Shown here one piece after another: positions 15,818 to 24,768 of a DNA stretch of 64,000 nt (within the stretch, counting starts at the first letter, position 1; every line of letters starts with the position of its first letter). A model generated the notes under the pieces. It did not search any database. It was not told where the DNA came from and worked only from the letters and a program-made list of their open reading frames with translations. The position numbers and the translations under genes are program-made. Source of the stretch: Streptomyces rishiriensis (lineage in GTDB: Bacteria; Actinomycetota; Actinomycetes; Streptomycetales; Streptomycetaceae); contig NZ_BEWA01000013.1 in NCBI RefSeq assembly GCF_003112535.1, positions 124,001 to 188,000 of the forward strand, given 5' to 3'.

Positions 15818-18685
15818 ATGTCCGCCTGCGTCCCCACCCGTACTGCCCACCCGACGCACACCGAGCGCGTCCACCAGTCCCACAGCTCCCCACAGGCCCC
15901 GCGCCGCCGCTTCCGCGTCGAGAGCGCCGACGTGTCCGCCTCGATCGCCGTCTTCCTGATCGCGCTGCCCCTGTCCCTGGGCATCGCCCTCGCCACCGGC
16001 GCGCCCCTCCAGGCCGGTCTCGTCGCCGCCGCCGTGGGCGGGATCGTCGCCGGCCGGGTCGGCGGATCGCCGCTCCAGGTCAGCGGTCCCGCGGCAGGGC
16101 TGACCGTCGTCACCGCCGACCTCATCCACCGCTACGGCTGGCGGACGACCTGCGCCATCACCGTCCTCGCCGGGTCGGCTCAACTGGGCCTCGGCTGCCT
16201 GCGCGTGGCGCGCACGGCCCTCGCCGTCAGCCCGGCCATCGTGCACGGCATGCTCGCCGGCATCGGCATCACCATCGCCGTCGCCCAGTTGCATGTCGTC
16301 CTCGGCGGCACGCCCCAGAGTTCGGTCCTCGACAACCTCCGGGCCCTGCCCGCCCAGTTGGCCCGGCTGCAGCCCGCGGCCGTCGTCGTGAGCCTGCTGA
16401 CCCTGACCCTGCTGCTGCTCTGGCCGCGCATCCCCGGCCGGGCCGGCCGCCTGCTGCAGAAGGTGCCCGCCGCGCTCGTGGCCGTCACGGGCGCCACCGC
16501 CATCGCCTCGCTCACCGGTCTCACCCTGCCGAAGGTCGACCTGCCGTCCTGGAGCAGTCATGCCCTGGCCGGGCTCCCCGACGGGCCGGTGCTCGGGCTC
16601 GCCGCCGCCGTCCTCACCACCACGCTGGTGTGCAGCGTGCAGTCACTGCTCGGCGCGGTCGCCGTGGACAAACTGATCGCCTCCCGTCCCGGCCTGCTCG
16701 GCTCCCGCGCCCCCCGGCTCGGCCGCTCCGACCTGGACCGTGAGCTGCTCGGTCAGGGCGCGGCCAACATCGTCTCCGGCGCGCTCGGCGGACTGCCCGT
16801 GGCGGGCGTGGCCGTGCGCAGTTCGGCGAATGTGCGAGCCGGCGCGGTGAGCCGGAACTCCACGATGCTGCACGGCGTTCTCGTAGTAGTCGCCGCGCTG
16901 CTGATGGTCCCGATCCTGGATCTCATCCCGCTCGCCTCACTCGCCGCCCTGGTGATGGCCGTCGGCATCCAGATGGTGTCCCTGCACCACATTCGCACGG
17001 TGACCCGCCACCGAGAGGTGCTGGTGTACGCCGTCACCACCCTCGGCGTGGTGTGCCTCGGCGTCCTGGAAGGCGTGCTGATCGGCGTCGCCGTCGCCGT
17101 CGCCGTCGCCCTCCACCGCCTCACCCGCACCCGCATCACCCACCACGAGAAGGAAGGAGTCCATCACGTACATGTGAGAGGCCAGTTGACGTTCCTCGCC
17201 GTGCCACGACTCAGCCGCACCCTGCACCTCGTACCTCAGCACACACACGTGGTCGTCGAGTTGGACGGATCCTTCATGGATCACGCCGCGTACGAGGCCC
17301 TGCAGGACTGGCAGAAGGCCCACACCGCCCACGGCGGCACGGCAGAGCTGACCGGCCGCCGGCCCCGCACCGGGCTCGACCCCACACCCGACGCCAGGAG
17401 GGGAGCGGGCGACGGCGCGGAGGCCGACGGGGAAATGTGGCCCGCTCCCCCGGGCCTCGAACCCGCCCGCGCCGGCGACGTCCCGATCGCCGACTGTCGC
17501 TGTCGCCCCTGGACACCCTGGCGCAACCACCAGTGCGAGGTGCCACAGCCGACGACAGCGACCACCGGCCCACCGAAGACCGCCGCCCCGTCGAACCGGA
17601 CCGGCACGACGGGCACAACCGGCACCACAGGCACGACAGGCACGACAAGCACGACTGATCCGGCCTGCACGTCGAGCACGAGAAGCACGTCAGGCACGTC
17701 AGGCACGAGGAGCAGGCCGGGCTCGACGAGCACATCGGCCTGGGCAGACTCGGCGCCGACAACGGCGGCGGGCCCCGCGCAGGCTGCAGATCGGGCGGAC
17801 CTGACAGGCCCGGCGCACCCGGCACACCCGGCACGCCCGGCTGACCCCGCAGGGGCGGTCGGGTCGGCAGAGGCGTCACCCCCCTCCGGGGCCGGAGAAC
17901 CGGCACACAGGAAGGAGACCGGAAAGACCGCGGTGACGAACGGGCACGCCGAGCCTGCTGCGCCCCGCCTGGAGGCGGCTCAGACCCTTGAACCGAGTGG
18001 GCATCAACTGGTGCGCGGCATCAGCGCGTTCCAGCGCAACACGGCGCCGCTGGTACGGGGTGAGCTCGCCCGGCTGGCCCGGGAGGGGCAGCGGCCCACC
18101 CAGCTGTTCCTCACCTGCGCGGATTCGCGGCTGGTCACCTCGATGATCACGTCCAGCGGTCCCGGCGACTTGTTCGTGGTGCGCAACGTGGGCAACCTCG
18201 TGCCGCCGCCCGGGGACGAGAGCGGGGACGACTCGGTGGCGGCCGCGATCGAGTACGCGGTGGACATCCTGGAGGTGCGGTCCATCACGGTGTGCGGGCA
18301 CTCGGGGTGCGGCGCCATGCAGGCGCTGCTCAACGCCGAGCCCGGCGAGGCGCGAACCCCGCTGAGACGGTGGCTGCGGCACGGTTTGCCGAGCCTGGAG
18401 CGGTCGGCCGACGACGACCGGCCACGAGCCCGGCTGGCCGGGCGCGCCCCTGCGGACGAGGTCGAGCAGCTCTGTCTGACCAACGTGGTCCAGCAGTTGG
18501 AGCATCTGCGGGCTCACGAGTCGGTGGCCCGGGCCCTGCGGAACGGGGTGTTGGAGCTGCACGGACTGTATTTCCACGTGGGGGAGGCCCAGACGTATCT
18601 GCTCACCGAGGCCACCGGGAGCGGCGGGAACGGCGGGGACGGAGGGGTGTTCGACCACGTGGGGATGGTGGAGGCGTCCGCCTGA
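15818..18685 (+). CDS. SulP-family anion transporter fused to beta-carbonic anhydrase
   Basis: The protein has 955 residues. A GGAGGAG ribosome site precedes the ATG. Residues about 35-430 hold the SulP transport domain (SASIAVFLIALPLSLGIALA, then many membrane helices), and about 440-510 a STAS-like cytoplasmic domain. About 515-705 is a Thr/Gly/Pro-rich linker. About 725-945 is a beta-carbonic anhydrase with the zinc ligands in CADSR (about 767) and HSGCGAM (about 827). The transporter may import bicarbonate or sulfate while the enzyme interconverts CO2 and bicarbonate at the inner face. Linker DNA at 17600-17700 is made of GGCACGAC-type repeats. Domain identities are firm; the substrate is inferred. 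Confidence 0.9.
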   Translation: MSACVPTRTAHPTHTERVHQSHSSPQAPRRRFRVESADVSASIAVFLIALPLSLGIALATGAPLQAGLVAAAVGGIVAGRVGGSPLQVSGPAAGLTVVTADLIHRYGWRTTCAITVLAGSAQLGLGCLRVARTALAVSPAIVHGMLAGIGITIAVAQLHVVLGGTPQSSVLDNLRALPAQLARLQPAAVVVSLLTLTLLLLWPRIPGRAGRLLQKVPAALVAVTGATAIASLTGLTLPKVDLPSWSSHALAGLPDGPVLGLAAAVLTTTLVCSVQSLLGAVAVDKLIASRPGLLGSRAPRLGRSDLDRELLGQGAANIVSGALGGLPVAGVAVRSSANVRAGAVSRNSTMLHGVLVVVAALLMVPILDLIPLASLAALVMAVGIQMVSLHHIRTVTRHREVLVYAVTTLGVVCLGVLEGVLIGVAVAVAVALHRLTRTRITHHEKEGVHHVHVRGQLTFLAVPRLSRTLHLVPQHTHVVVELDGSFMDHAAYEALQDWQKAHTAHGGTAELTGRRPRTGLDPTPDARRGAGDGAEADGEMWPAPPGLEPARAGDVPIADCRCRPWTPWRNHQCEVPQPTTATTGPPKTAAPSNRTGTTGTTGTTGTTGTTSTTDPACTSSTRSTSGTSGTRSRPGSTSTSAWADSAPTTAAGPAQAADRADLTGPAHPAHPARPADPAGAVGSAEASPPSGAGEPAHRKETGKTAVTNGHAEPAAPRLEAAQTLEPSGHQLVRGISAFQRNTAPLVRGELARLAREGQRPTQLFLTCADSRLVTSMITSSGPGDLFVVRNVGNLVPPPGDESGDDSVAAAIEYAVDILEVRSITVCGHSGCGAMQALLNAEPGEARTPLRRWLRHGLPSLERSADDDRPRARLAGRAPADEVEQLCLTNVVQQLEHLRAHESVARALRNGVLELHGLYFHVGEAQTYLLTEATGSGGNGGDGGVFDHVGMVEASA

Positions 18686-18988
18686 GCCGGCGTCGGGGTG
18701 CCGTCCGCGTCGGGGCGGGACCGACATGCCGGCGTCGTCACGGGAGGTGAAAGGCGTCACACCGGCTGAACTCCGTTCGCCCGGCGTCCGTGGGTACGGA
18801 TGACCACCGGGCGAGCGGCCACCGGCCGGCACGGGCGACCTGGGCCAGGGGTGCCGAGCAGCAGCAGGGGCAGCACTCAACAGAGGTCTAAACCAATCCG
18901 TCGGCGGCCCTTGTCACCAGGCCCCTGGGTCTGATGAGCTGTGGCCTGGGACACAACGGACACGGACACCCTTCGAAAGGGAGATGTC
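18686..18988. promoter_or_regulatory. Intergenic region upstream of acs
   Basis: No gene is seen between the SulP fusion and the acs leader. The promoter for acs should lie here; TTGTCACC at about 18910 is a weak -35 candidate. Confidence 0.4.
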
Positions 18989-19039
18989 GTGAGCAACGAG
19001 AGCCTGGCCAACCTGCCGAGGGAGGAGAGTGGCGTATGA
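18989..19039 (+). CDS. Sixteen-residue leader ORF overlapping the acs start
   Basis: GTG at 18989 follows AAAGGGAG and opens MSNESLANLPREESGV, ending at TGA 19037-19039, which overlaps the acs ATG (ATGA). Its first eight residues look like the usual Streptomyces Acs N-terminus (SNESLANL). The real start MSESPSLSNLL repeats that theme 47 bp later. It is either a duplicated start region turned into a coupled leader peptide or a fossil of the older N-terminus. Confidence 0.5.
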   Translation: MSNESLANLPREESGV

Positions 19040-20997
19040 GCGAATCTCCCTCACTTTCCAACCTGCTCAAGGAAGAGCGCAGGTTCGCGCCGCCCGCCGA
19101 CCTGGCGGCTCACGCCAACGTCACGGCGGAGGCGTACGAGCAGGCCAAGGCTGACAGGCTCGGCTTCTGGGCCGAGCAGGCCCGCCGACTCGCCTGGGCC
19201 AAGGAGCCGACGGAGACGCTGGACTGGTCGAACCCGCCGTTCGCCAAGTGGTTCAAGGACGGCGAACTGAACGTCGCCTACAACTGCGTCGACCGTCATG
19301 TGGAGGCCGGGCACGGCGAGCGCGTCGCCATCCACTTCGAGGGCGAGCCGGGCGACAGCCGCGCCATCACCTACGCCGAGCTCAAGGACGAGGTGTCGAA
19401 GGCGGCCAACGCGCTGCTGGAGCTGGGCGTCCGGAAGGGCGACCGGGTCGCGGTCTACATGCCGATGATCCCGGAGACGGCGATCGCGATGCTGGCCTGC
19501 GCGCGGATCGGCGCCGCGCACTCCGTCGTCTTCGGCGGCTTCTCGGCGGACGCGCTGGCCACCCGCATCCAGGACGCGGACGCCAAGGTCGTCATCACGT
19601 CCGACGGCGGTTACCGGCGCGGCAAGCCGTCGGCGCTGAAGCCGGCCGTCGACGACGCGGTCACGCGCGTGGACAACGTCCGGCATGTGCTCGTGGTGCG
19701 GCGCACCGGCCAGGACGTCGCCTGGACCGAGGGCCGCGACGTGTGGTGGCACGAGGCGGTGGACCGTCAGTCGACGGAGCACACACCCGAGGCGTTCGAG
19801 GCCGAGCACCCGCTGTTCATCCTGTACACCTCGGGCACCACGGGGAAGCCTAAGGGCATCCTGCACACCTCCGGCGGCTACCTCACGCAGACCGCGTACA
19901 CGCACCACGCGGTCTTCGACCTCAAGCCGGAGACCGACGTGTACTGGTGCACCGCCGACGTCGGCTGGGTCACCGGGCACTCGTACATCGTCTACGGACC
20001 GCTGGCGAACGGCGCGACGCAGGTCATGTACGAGGGCACGCCGGACACGCCGCACCAGGGCCGGTTCTGGGAGATCGTGCAGAAGTACGGGGTGACGATC
20101 CTGTACACGGCGCCGACCGCCATCCGCACGTTCATGAAGTGGGGCGACGACATCCCCGCGAAGTTCGACCTCAGCAGCCTGCGGGTGCTGGGCTCGGTCG
20201 GCGAGCCGATCAACCCCGAAGCGTGGATCTGGTACCGCAAGCACATCGGCGCCGACCGGACGCCCGTCGTGGACACCTGGTGGCAGACCGAGACCGGCGC
20301 GATGATGATCTCGCCGCTGCCGGGCGTGACGGCGACGAAGCCGGGTTCCGCGCAGACTCCGCTGCCCGGCATCTGCGCGACGGTCGTCGACGACGAGGCG
20401 AACGAGGTGCCCGACGGCGGTGGCGGCTATCTGGTCCTCACCGAGCCGTGGCCGTCGATGCTGCGGACCATCTGGGGCGACGACCAGCGGTTCCTCGACA
20501 CGTACTGGGCGCGCTTCGAGGGCAGGTACTTCGCCGGCGACGGCGCGAAGAAGGACGACGACGGGGACATCTGGCTCCTCGGGCGCGTCGACGACGTCAT
20601 GCTCGTGTCGGGCCACAACATCTCCACCACGGAGGTCGAGTCGGCGCTCGTGTCCCATCCGTCCGTCGCCGAGGCGGCTGTCGTGGGCGCGATGGACGAG
20701 ACGACCGGGCAGGCCATCGTGGCCTTCGTCATCCTGCGCGGCACGGCGAACGCCGAGGACGAGCAGCTCGTCGCCGACCTGCGCAACCACGTCGGGGCCA
20801 CGCTCGGCCCGATCGCCAAACCGAAGCGGATCCTGCCGGTCGCCGAGCTGCCGAAGACACGCTCCGGCAAGATCATGCGGCGGCTGCTGCGGGACGTGGC
20901 GGAGAACCGTCAGCTGGGTGACGTCACCACCCTGACCGACTCCACGGTCATGGACCTCATTCAGGCGAAGCTTCCGGCGTCCCCGAGCGAGGACTGA
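19036..20997 (+). CDS. acs: Acetyl-CoA synthetase (AMP-forming)
   Basis: The protein has 653 residues, close to the 650 usual for Acs. It activates acetate to acetyl-AMP and then acetyl-CoA. The AMP-binding loop YTSGTTGKPKG is at about residue 264. DTWWQTETG and the hinge/acyl region GRVDDVMLVSGHNISTTEVE follow. The regulatory acetylation lysine sits in TRSGKIMRR (about 612). The ATG at 19036 has a GAGGGAGGAG site. An earlier in-frame start at 18934 is less likely. A terminator follows at 21018-21049. Confidence 0.96.
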   Translation: MSESPSLSNLLKEERRFAPPADLAAHANVTAEAYEQAKADRLGFWAEQARRLAWAKEPTETLDWSNPPFAKWFKDGELNVAYNCVDRHVEAGHGERVAIHFEGEPGDSRAITYAELKDEVSKAANALLELGVRKGDRVAVYMPMIPETAIAMLACARIGAAHSVVFGGFSADALATRIQDADAKVVITSDGGYRRGKPSALKPAVDDAVTRVDNVRHVLVVRRTGQDVAWTEGRDVWWHEAVDRQSTEHTPEAFEAEHPLFILYTSGTTGKPKGILHTSGGYLTQTAYTHHAVFDLKPETDVYWCTADVGWVTGHSYIVYGPLANGATQVMYEGTPDTPHQGRFWEIVQKYGVTILYTAPTAIRTFMKWGDDIPAKFDLSSLRVLGSVGEPINPEAWIWYRKHIGADRTPVVDTWWQTETGAMMISPLPGVTATKPGSAQTPLPGICATVVDDEANEVPDGGGGYLVLTEPWPSMLRTIWGDDQRFLDTYWARFEGRYFAGDGAKKDDDGDIWLLGRVDDVMLVSGHNISTTEVESALVSHPSVAEAAVVGAMDETTGQAIVAFVILRGTANAEDEQLVADLRNHVGATLGPIAKPKRILPVAELPKTRSGKIMRRLLRDVAENRQLGDVTTLTDSTVMDLIQAKLPASPSED

Positions 20998-21017
20998 CCC
21001 CCGGCGGGACAGAGCAC

Positions 21018-21049
21018 CCGGGGGCCGAGCACTGAAGCCCGGCCCCCGG
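21018..21049 (+). terminator. Terminator after acs
   Basis: Ten-base arms CCGGGGGCCG and its complement are separated by 12 bases, 20 bp after the acs stop. Confidence 0.65.
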
Positions 21050-21462
21050 ACCTCCCGCGCCGCACCCCCGGACGACCTCCGGGCCCGCACCCCCCTGGCC
21101 GGCCGGTCCTCCAGCCCGCCGGAAACCGCGGAAGGCTGCCGCGCCTCACCGAAAGGCGCCCCTCTCGAAGCGGCACGCTGCGGCACGACACGGCATGAAG
21201 CGGCACCAAGCCGCACGACACGGCCCGACACCCCGAGTGCCGTGAAGCAGCCCGAGTCGCCATGAAGCAGTACGAGACGTCCTGAAGCAGAGCGAAGCGG
21301 CGTGGCACCCTTTTTGCGCCTACCGTGAAAGGTGCCGGATGCCGCCCGACGCCCCGGGCTGCCTTTTAGGTAAACTAAACAAAACAACGTGACGTTCAAG
21401 GTGCGCCGGGAAGTCTGGTCGGCAAGTCGCTCTGTCCTGCCCACCGACCGGAGGCCGCCGCC
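21050..21462. promoter_or_regulatory. Intergenic region before nhaA with short repeats
   Basis: Positions 21170-21310 carry recurring GCGGCACGACACGG- and TGAAGCAG-type words, with no ORF of typical codon use. At 21366-21392 the sequence becomes A+T-rich (AGGTAAACTAAACAAAACAA), an unusual patch in this genome and a likely promoter or binding site for nhaA control. Confidence 0.45.
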
Positions 21463-22923
21463 GTGACCGCCCCCCGCACCCCGAACCCCCGCAACGTTCT
21501 CGGGCGGCTCTCCCTCCCCGAACGGAACTTCGTCGCGGAGGCGCTGCGCACCGAGACCGTCGGCGGCGTGCTGCTGCTCGTCGCCGCCGTCGCCGCGCTG
21601 GTCTGGGCGAACATCCCGGCGCTGCACGACAGCTACGAGAGCCTCAGCGACTTCCACCTGGGCCCCGAGGCCCTCGGACTGCACCTGTCCGTCGCCCACT
21701 GGGCGGCCGACGGACTGCTCGCCGTCTTCTTCTTCGTCGCCGGCATCGAGCTCAAGCGCGAACTCGTCGCCGGCGACCTCAAGGACCCCCGGGCGGCCGC
21801 GCTCCCCGTGGTGGCCGCGCTGTGCGGTATGGCCGTGCCGGCGCTCGTCTACACGCTCACCAGCCTCACCGGCGGCGGCTCCCTGGCCGGTTGGGCCGTG
21901 CCCACGGCCACCGACATCGCGTTCGCCCTCGCCGTGCTGGCCGTCATCGGCACGTCCCTGCCGAGTGCCCTGCGCGCCTTCCTGCTCACTCTCGCCGTCG
22001 TCGACGACCTGTTCGCCATCCTGATCATCGCGGTGTTCTTCACGAGCACCATCGACTTCGCGGCGCTGGCCGGCGCGGTCGCCGGGCTCCTCGTGTTCTG
22101 GGTGCTGCTGCGCCGGGGGGTACGCGGCTGGTACGTCTACCTGCCGCTCGCGCTCGTGATCTGGGCCCTGATGTACAACAGCGGTGTGCACGCCACGGTC
22201 GCCGGCGTCGCGATGGGCCTGATGCTGCGCTGCACGACGCGCGAGGGCGAGGAGCGCTCCCCCGGCGAGCGGATCGAGCATCTCGTGCGACCGCTCTCCG
22301 CCGGTCTCGCGGTCCCGCTGTTCGCCCTGTTCAGCGCCGGTGTGACGATCTCGGGCCAGGCCCTGGCGGACGTGTTCGGCAAGCCGGAGACGCTGGGCGT
22401 CGTCCTCGGTCTCGTCGTCGGCAAGACGGTCGGCATCTTCGGCGGAACCTGGCTGACGGCCCGATTCACCCGTGCCTCGCTCAGCGAGGACCTCGCCTGG
22501 CCGGACGTCTTCGCCGTCGCGTCCCTCGCCGGCATCGGCTTCACCGTCTCGCTGCTGATCGGGGAGCTGGCCTTCGAGAGCGACCCGGTCCTGACCGACG
22601 AGGCCAAGGCCGCCGTCCTGCTGGGGTCGGTGATCGCGGCGAGCCTGGCGACGGTCCTGCTGAAGCTGCGCAACGCCAAGTACCGCCGGATGTGCGAGAA
22701 CGAGGAGCGCGACGAGGACCTCGACGGCATCCCCGACGTCTACGAGCAGGACGACCCGTCGTACCACCTGCGCATGGCGGACATCCACGACGGCAAGGCC
22801 GCGGAGCACCGCCGGATCGCCGCGGAGATCACCCGCCGGCTCGCCCGCGAGGACGACGCCGCGCGCCACGGGCTTGCCGAAGTACCGGGCGGGGCAGGCG
22901 AGGACGACGACCGTCCGGCATGA
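21463..22923 (+). CDS. nhaA: Na+/H+ antiporter NhaA
   Basis: The protein has 486 residues from a GTG start after CCGGAGG. The NhaA fold has about 12 helices; the ion-binding aspartates are in PTATDIAFALAV and AVVDDLFAIL (the Asp-Asp pair). GIELKRELVAGDL and NSGVHATVAGVAMG are further family motifs. The hydrophilic C-terminus (from about 410) is longer than in E. coli NhaA and contains a calcium-loop-like DEDLDGIPDVYE. It exports Na+ in exchange for H+ at the plasma membrane. Confidence 0.95.
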   Translation: MTAPRTPNPRNVLGRLSLPERNFVAEALRTETVGGVLLLVAAVAALVWANIPALHDSYESLSDFHLGPEALGLHLSVAHWAADGLLAVFFFVAGIELKRELVAGDLKDPRAAALPVVAALCGMAVPALVYTLTSLTGGGSLAGWAVPTATDIAFALAVLAVIGTSLPSALRAFLLTLAVVDDLFAILIIAVFFTSTIDFAALAGAVAGLLVFWVLLRRGVRGWYVYLPLALVIWALMYNSGVHATVAGVAMGLMLRCTTREGEERSPGERIEHLVRPLSAGLAVPLFALFSAGVTISGQALADVFGKPETLGVVLGLVVGKTVGIFGGTWLTARFTRASLSEDLAWPDVFAVASLAGIGFTVSLLIGELAFESDPVLTDEAKAAVLLGSVIAASLATVLLKLRNAKYRRMCENEERDEDLDGIPDVYEQDDPSYHLRMADIHDGKAAEHRRIAAEITRRLAREDDAARHGLAEVPGGAGEDDDRPA

Positions 22924-22982
22924 TCTGACGGGACGGTACAAAAGAAGTCAGAAACACAGAGCAGCATGAATGGGAGAACGCG

Positions 22983-23471
22983 ATGAGCGCACCCGACGGC
23001 AGCCCGGTCGGCGCCGAACGCAGCATCGGCCAGCTGTTCGCCTCGGCGACGACCGAGTTGTCGGCGCTGGTGCACGACGAGATCGCGCTGGCGAAGGCCC
23101 AGCTGAAGCAGGACGTCAAGCGCGGCGCGGTGAGCGGCGGGGCCTTCTCGGTGGCCGGCGCGGTGCTGGTGTTCTCGCTGCCGATGCTGAACTTCGCCCT
23201 GGCGTACGGCATCCGGACGTGGAGCCACTGGAACCTCGCGGTCTGCTTCCTGCTGTCCTTCGCGGCGAACGTGCTGGTCGCGCTGGTCCTCGTGCTGATC
23301 GGCGTGGTCTTCGCGAAGAAGGCGCAGAAGAGCAAGGGCCCGCAGAAGGTCGCCGCGTCCATGAAGGAGTCGGCGGGCGTCCTGCAGAACGCCAAGCCGC
23401 ACCCGCGGCCCGAACTCGCGCAGGACCGGGTCCCGGCGGCCATCGAGGCTGTGGCACGCTCATCGTCATGA
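22983..23471 (+). CDS. Phage holin-like membrane protein (DUF1469)
   Basis: The protein has 162 residues, starting MSAPDGSPVGAERS. An amphipathic helix (ASATTELSALVHDEIALAKAQ) is followed by two membrane segments (about 55-75 and 85-110), the pattern of the actinobacterial holin-superfamily III/DUF1469 proteins. The role is unknown. The stop overlaps the next gene by ATGA, so the two are translationally coupled, as in mycobacteria, where the orthologue precedes ephE. Confidence 0.82.
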   Translation: MSAPDGSPVGAERSIGQLFASATTELSALVHDEIALAKAQLKQDVKRGAVSGGAFSVAGAVLVFSLPMLNFALAYGIRTWSHWNLAVCFLLSFAANVLVALVLVLIGVVFAKKAQKSKGPQKVAASMKESAGVLQNAKPHPRPELAQDRVPAAIEAVARSSS

Positions 23472-24424
23472 CGGACCCCGACGGCACCACCCCTCCGGCC
23501 CAGCCCGCTTCGGTCGTACGGCCGGACGCCGTCTTCGGCGCGCCGGTCACCCACCGCGAGGTCGCCGCGAACGGCGCGCGGTTCCACATCGCGGAGATGG
23601 GCGACGGTCCGCTGGTCATGCTCGTCCACGGCTTTCCGCAGTTCTGGTGGACCTGGCGGCATCAGCTGGTGGCCCTGGCCGACGCGGGCTTCCGGGCCGT
23701 CGCGATGGACCTGCGGGGCGTGGGCGGCAGCGACCGCACGCCCCGCGGGTACGACCCGGCCAACCTCGCCCTCGACATCACGGGCGTGATCCGCTCCCTG
23801 GGCGAGCCGGACGCCGCGCTCGTCGGCCACGACCTCGGCGGCTACCTGGCGTGGACGGCGGCCGTGATGCGGCCCAAGCTCGTCCGCCGACTCGCGGTCG
23901 CCTCCATGCCCCATCCCCGGCGCTGGCGATCGGCGATGCTCGCCGACGTCCGGCAGACCTCCGCGAGTTCCCACATCTGGGGGTTCCAGCGGCCGTGGAT
24001 CCCCGAGCGCCGGCTCACCGCCGACGACGGCGAGCTGGTGGGCCGGCTGATCCGGGACTGGTCCGGGCCGACGCTCCCGGACGACGAGGCGGTGGAGACG
24101 TACCGGCGCGCGATGTGCATCCCCTCCACCGCGCACTGCGCCGTCGAGCCGTATCGCTGGCTGGTGCGCTCCCTGGCCCGTCCGGACGGCGTCCAGTTCT
24201 ACCGGCGCATGAAGCGGCCCGTGCGGGTGCCCACGCTGCATCTGCACGGCTCCCTCGATCCGGTGATGCGCACCCGCAGCGCGGCGGGCTCCGGCGAGTA
24301 CGTCGAAGCGCCGTACCGCTGGCGGCTGTTCGACGGACTCGGACACTTCCCGCACGAAGAGGATCCGGTCGCTTTCTCCACCGAACTGGTCAATTGGTTG
24401 AAGGATCCCGAACCCGATCGGTGA
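23468..24424 (+). CDS. Alpha/beta hydrolase, epoxide hydrolase type (EphE-like)
   Basis: The protein has 318 residues. The oxyanion motif is HGFPQFWWTWRHQ and the nucleophile elbow is GHDLGGYLAW, with Asp as nucleophile as in epoxide hydrolases and dehalogenases. The charge-relay His is in DGLGHFPHEED near the C-terminus. The lid region contains a Tyr-rich stretch. The ATG at 23468 overlaps the holin-like stop. The substrate is not predictable; position corresponds to mycobacterial ephE. Confidence 0.87.
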   Translation: MTDPDGTTPPAQPASVVRPDAVFGAPVTHREVAANGARFHIAEMGDGPLVMLVHGFPQFWWTWRHQLVALADAGFRAVAMDLRGVGGSDRTPRGYDPANLALDITGVIRSLGEPDAALVGHDLGGYLAWTAAVMRPKLVRRLAVASMPHPRRWRSAMLADVRQTSASSHIWGFQRPWIPERRLTADDGELVGRLIRDWSGPTLPDDEAVETYRRAMCIPSTAHCAVEPYRWLVRSLARPDGVQFYRRMKRPVRVPTLHLHGSLDPVMRTRSAAGSGEYVEAPYRWRLFDGLGHFPHEEDPVAFSTELVNWLKDPEPDR

Positions 24425-24551
24425 CAGATCGACAGCGCCCGGTATCCGGATCTGAACGTCTGTACTACGAACAGCCAAATGCCCGACGCATAGGCCAATT
24501 GGCGGCCCTGAGGGCGGTTATCGACCTTGGGGCAGGGGCAGACGTCCGGGT

Positions 24552-24734
24552 ATGGGCTGGACGCACGACTACAGTGACGCAGCACGCACCCGCCGCTCGG
24601 CCAGTGGCCTGAGCCCCCACCAGCGAGGTGCCGACCCGCAGCTGCCGGGTACCGATCTGCGCGTGGGAATCCCGCGCATCCTGCGTCGCCGGGCCCGCTG
24701 GGTGTCGGTCCGCCTGCGTCACCCGCGAGGCTGA
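24552..24734 (+). CDS. Small basic protein, unknown
   Basis: The frame encodes 60 residues, MGWTHDYSDAARTRRSAS onward, ending with an Arg-rich tail. Codon use is G+C-rich at third positions, as in real genes of this genome. GGGGCAGGGGCAGACG precedes the ATG. It lies alone between the EphE-like gene and the convergent MarP gene. I do not recognise a family; a spurious call is possible. Confidence 0.5.
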   Translation: MGWTHDYSDAARTRRSASGLSPHQRGADPQLPGTDLRVGIPRILRRRARWVSVRLRHPRG

Positions 24735-24768
24735 TCACCCGAACGGCCCAGGGCCCGCGCGAAATTCC

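Noticed and set aside
19051..22941. Minus-strand open frame of 1296 codons opposite acs and nhaA
   Set aside because: It is antisense to two unmistakable enzymes; its residue pattern is typical of the mirror frame of G+C-rich genes.
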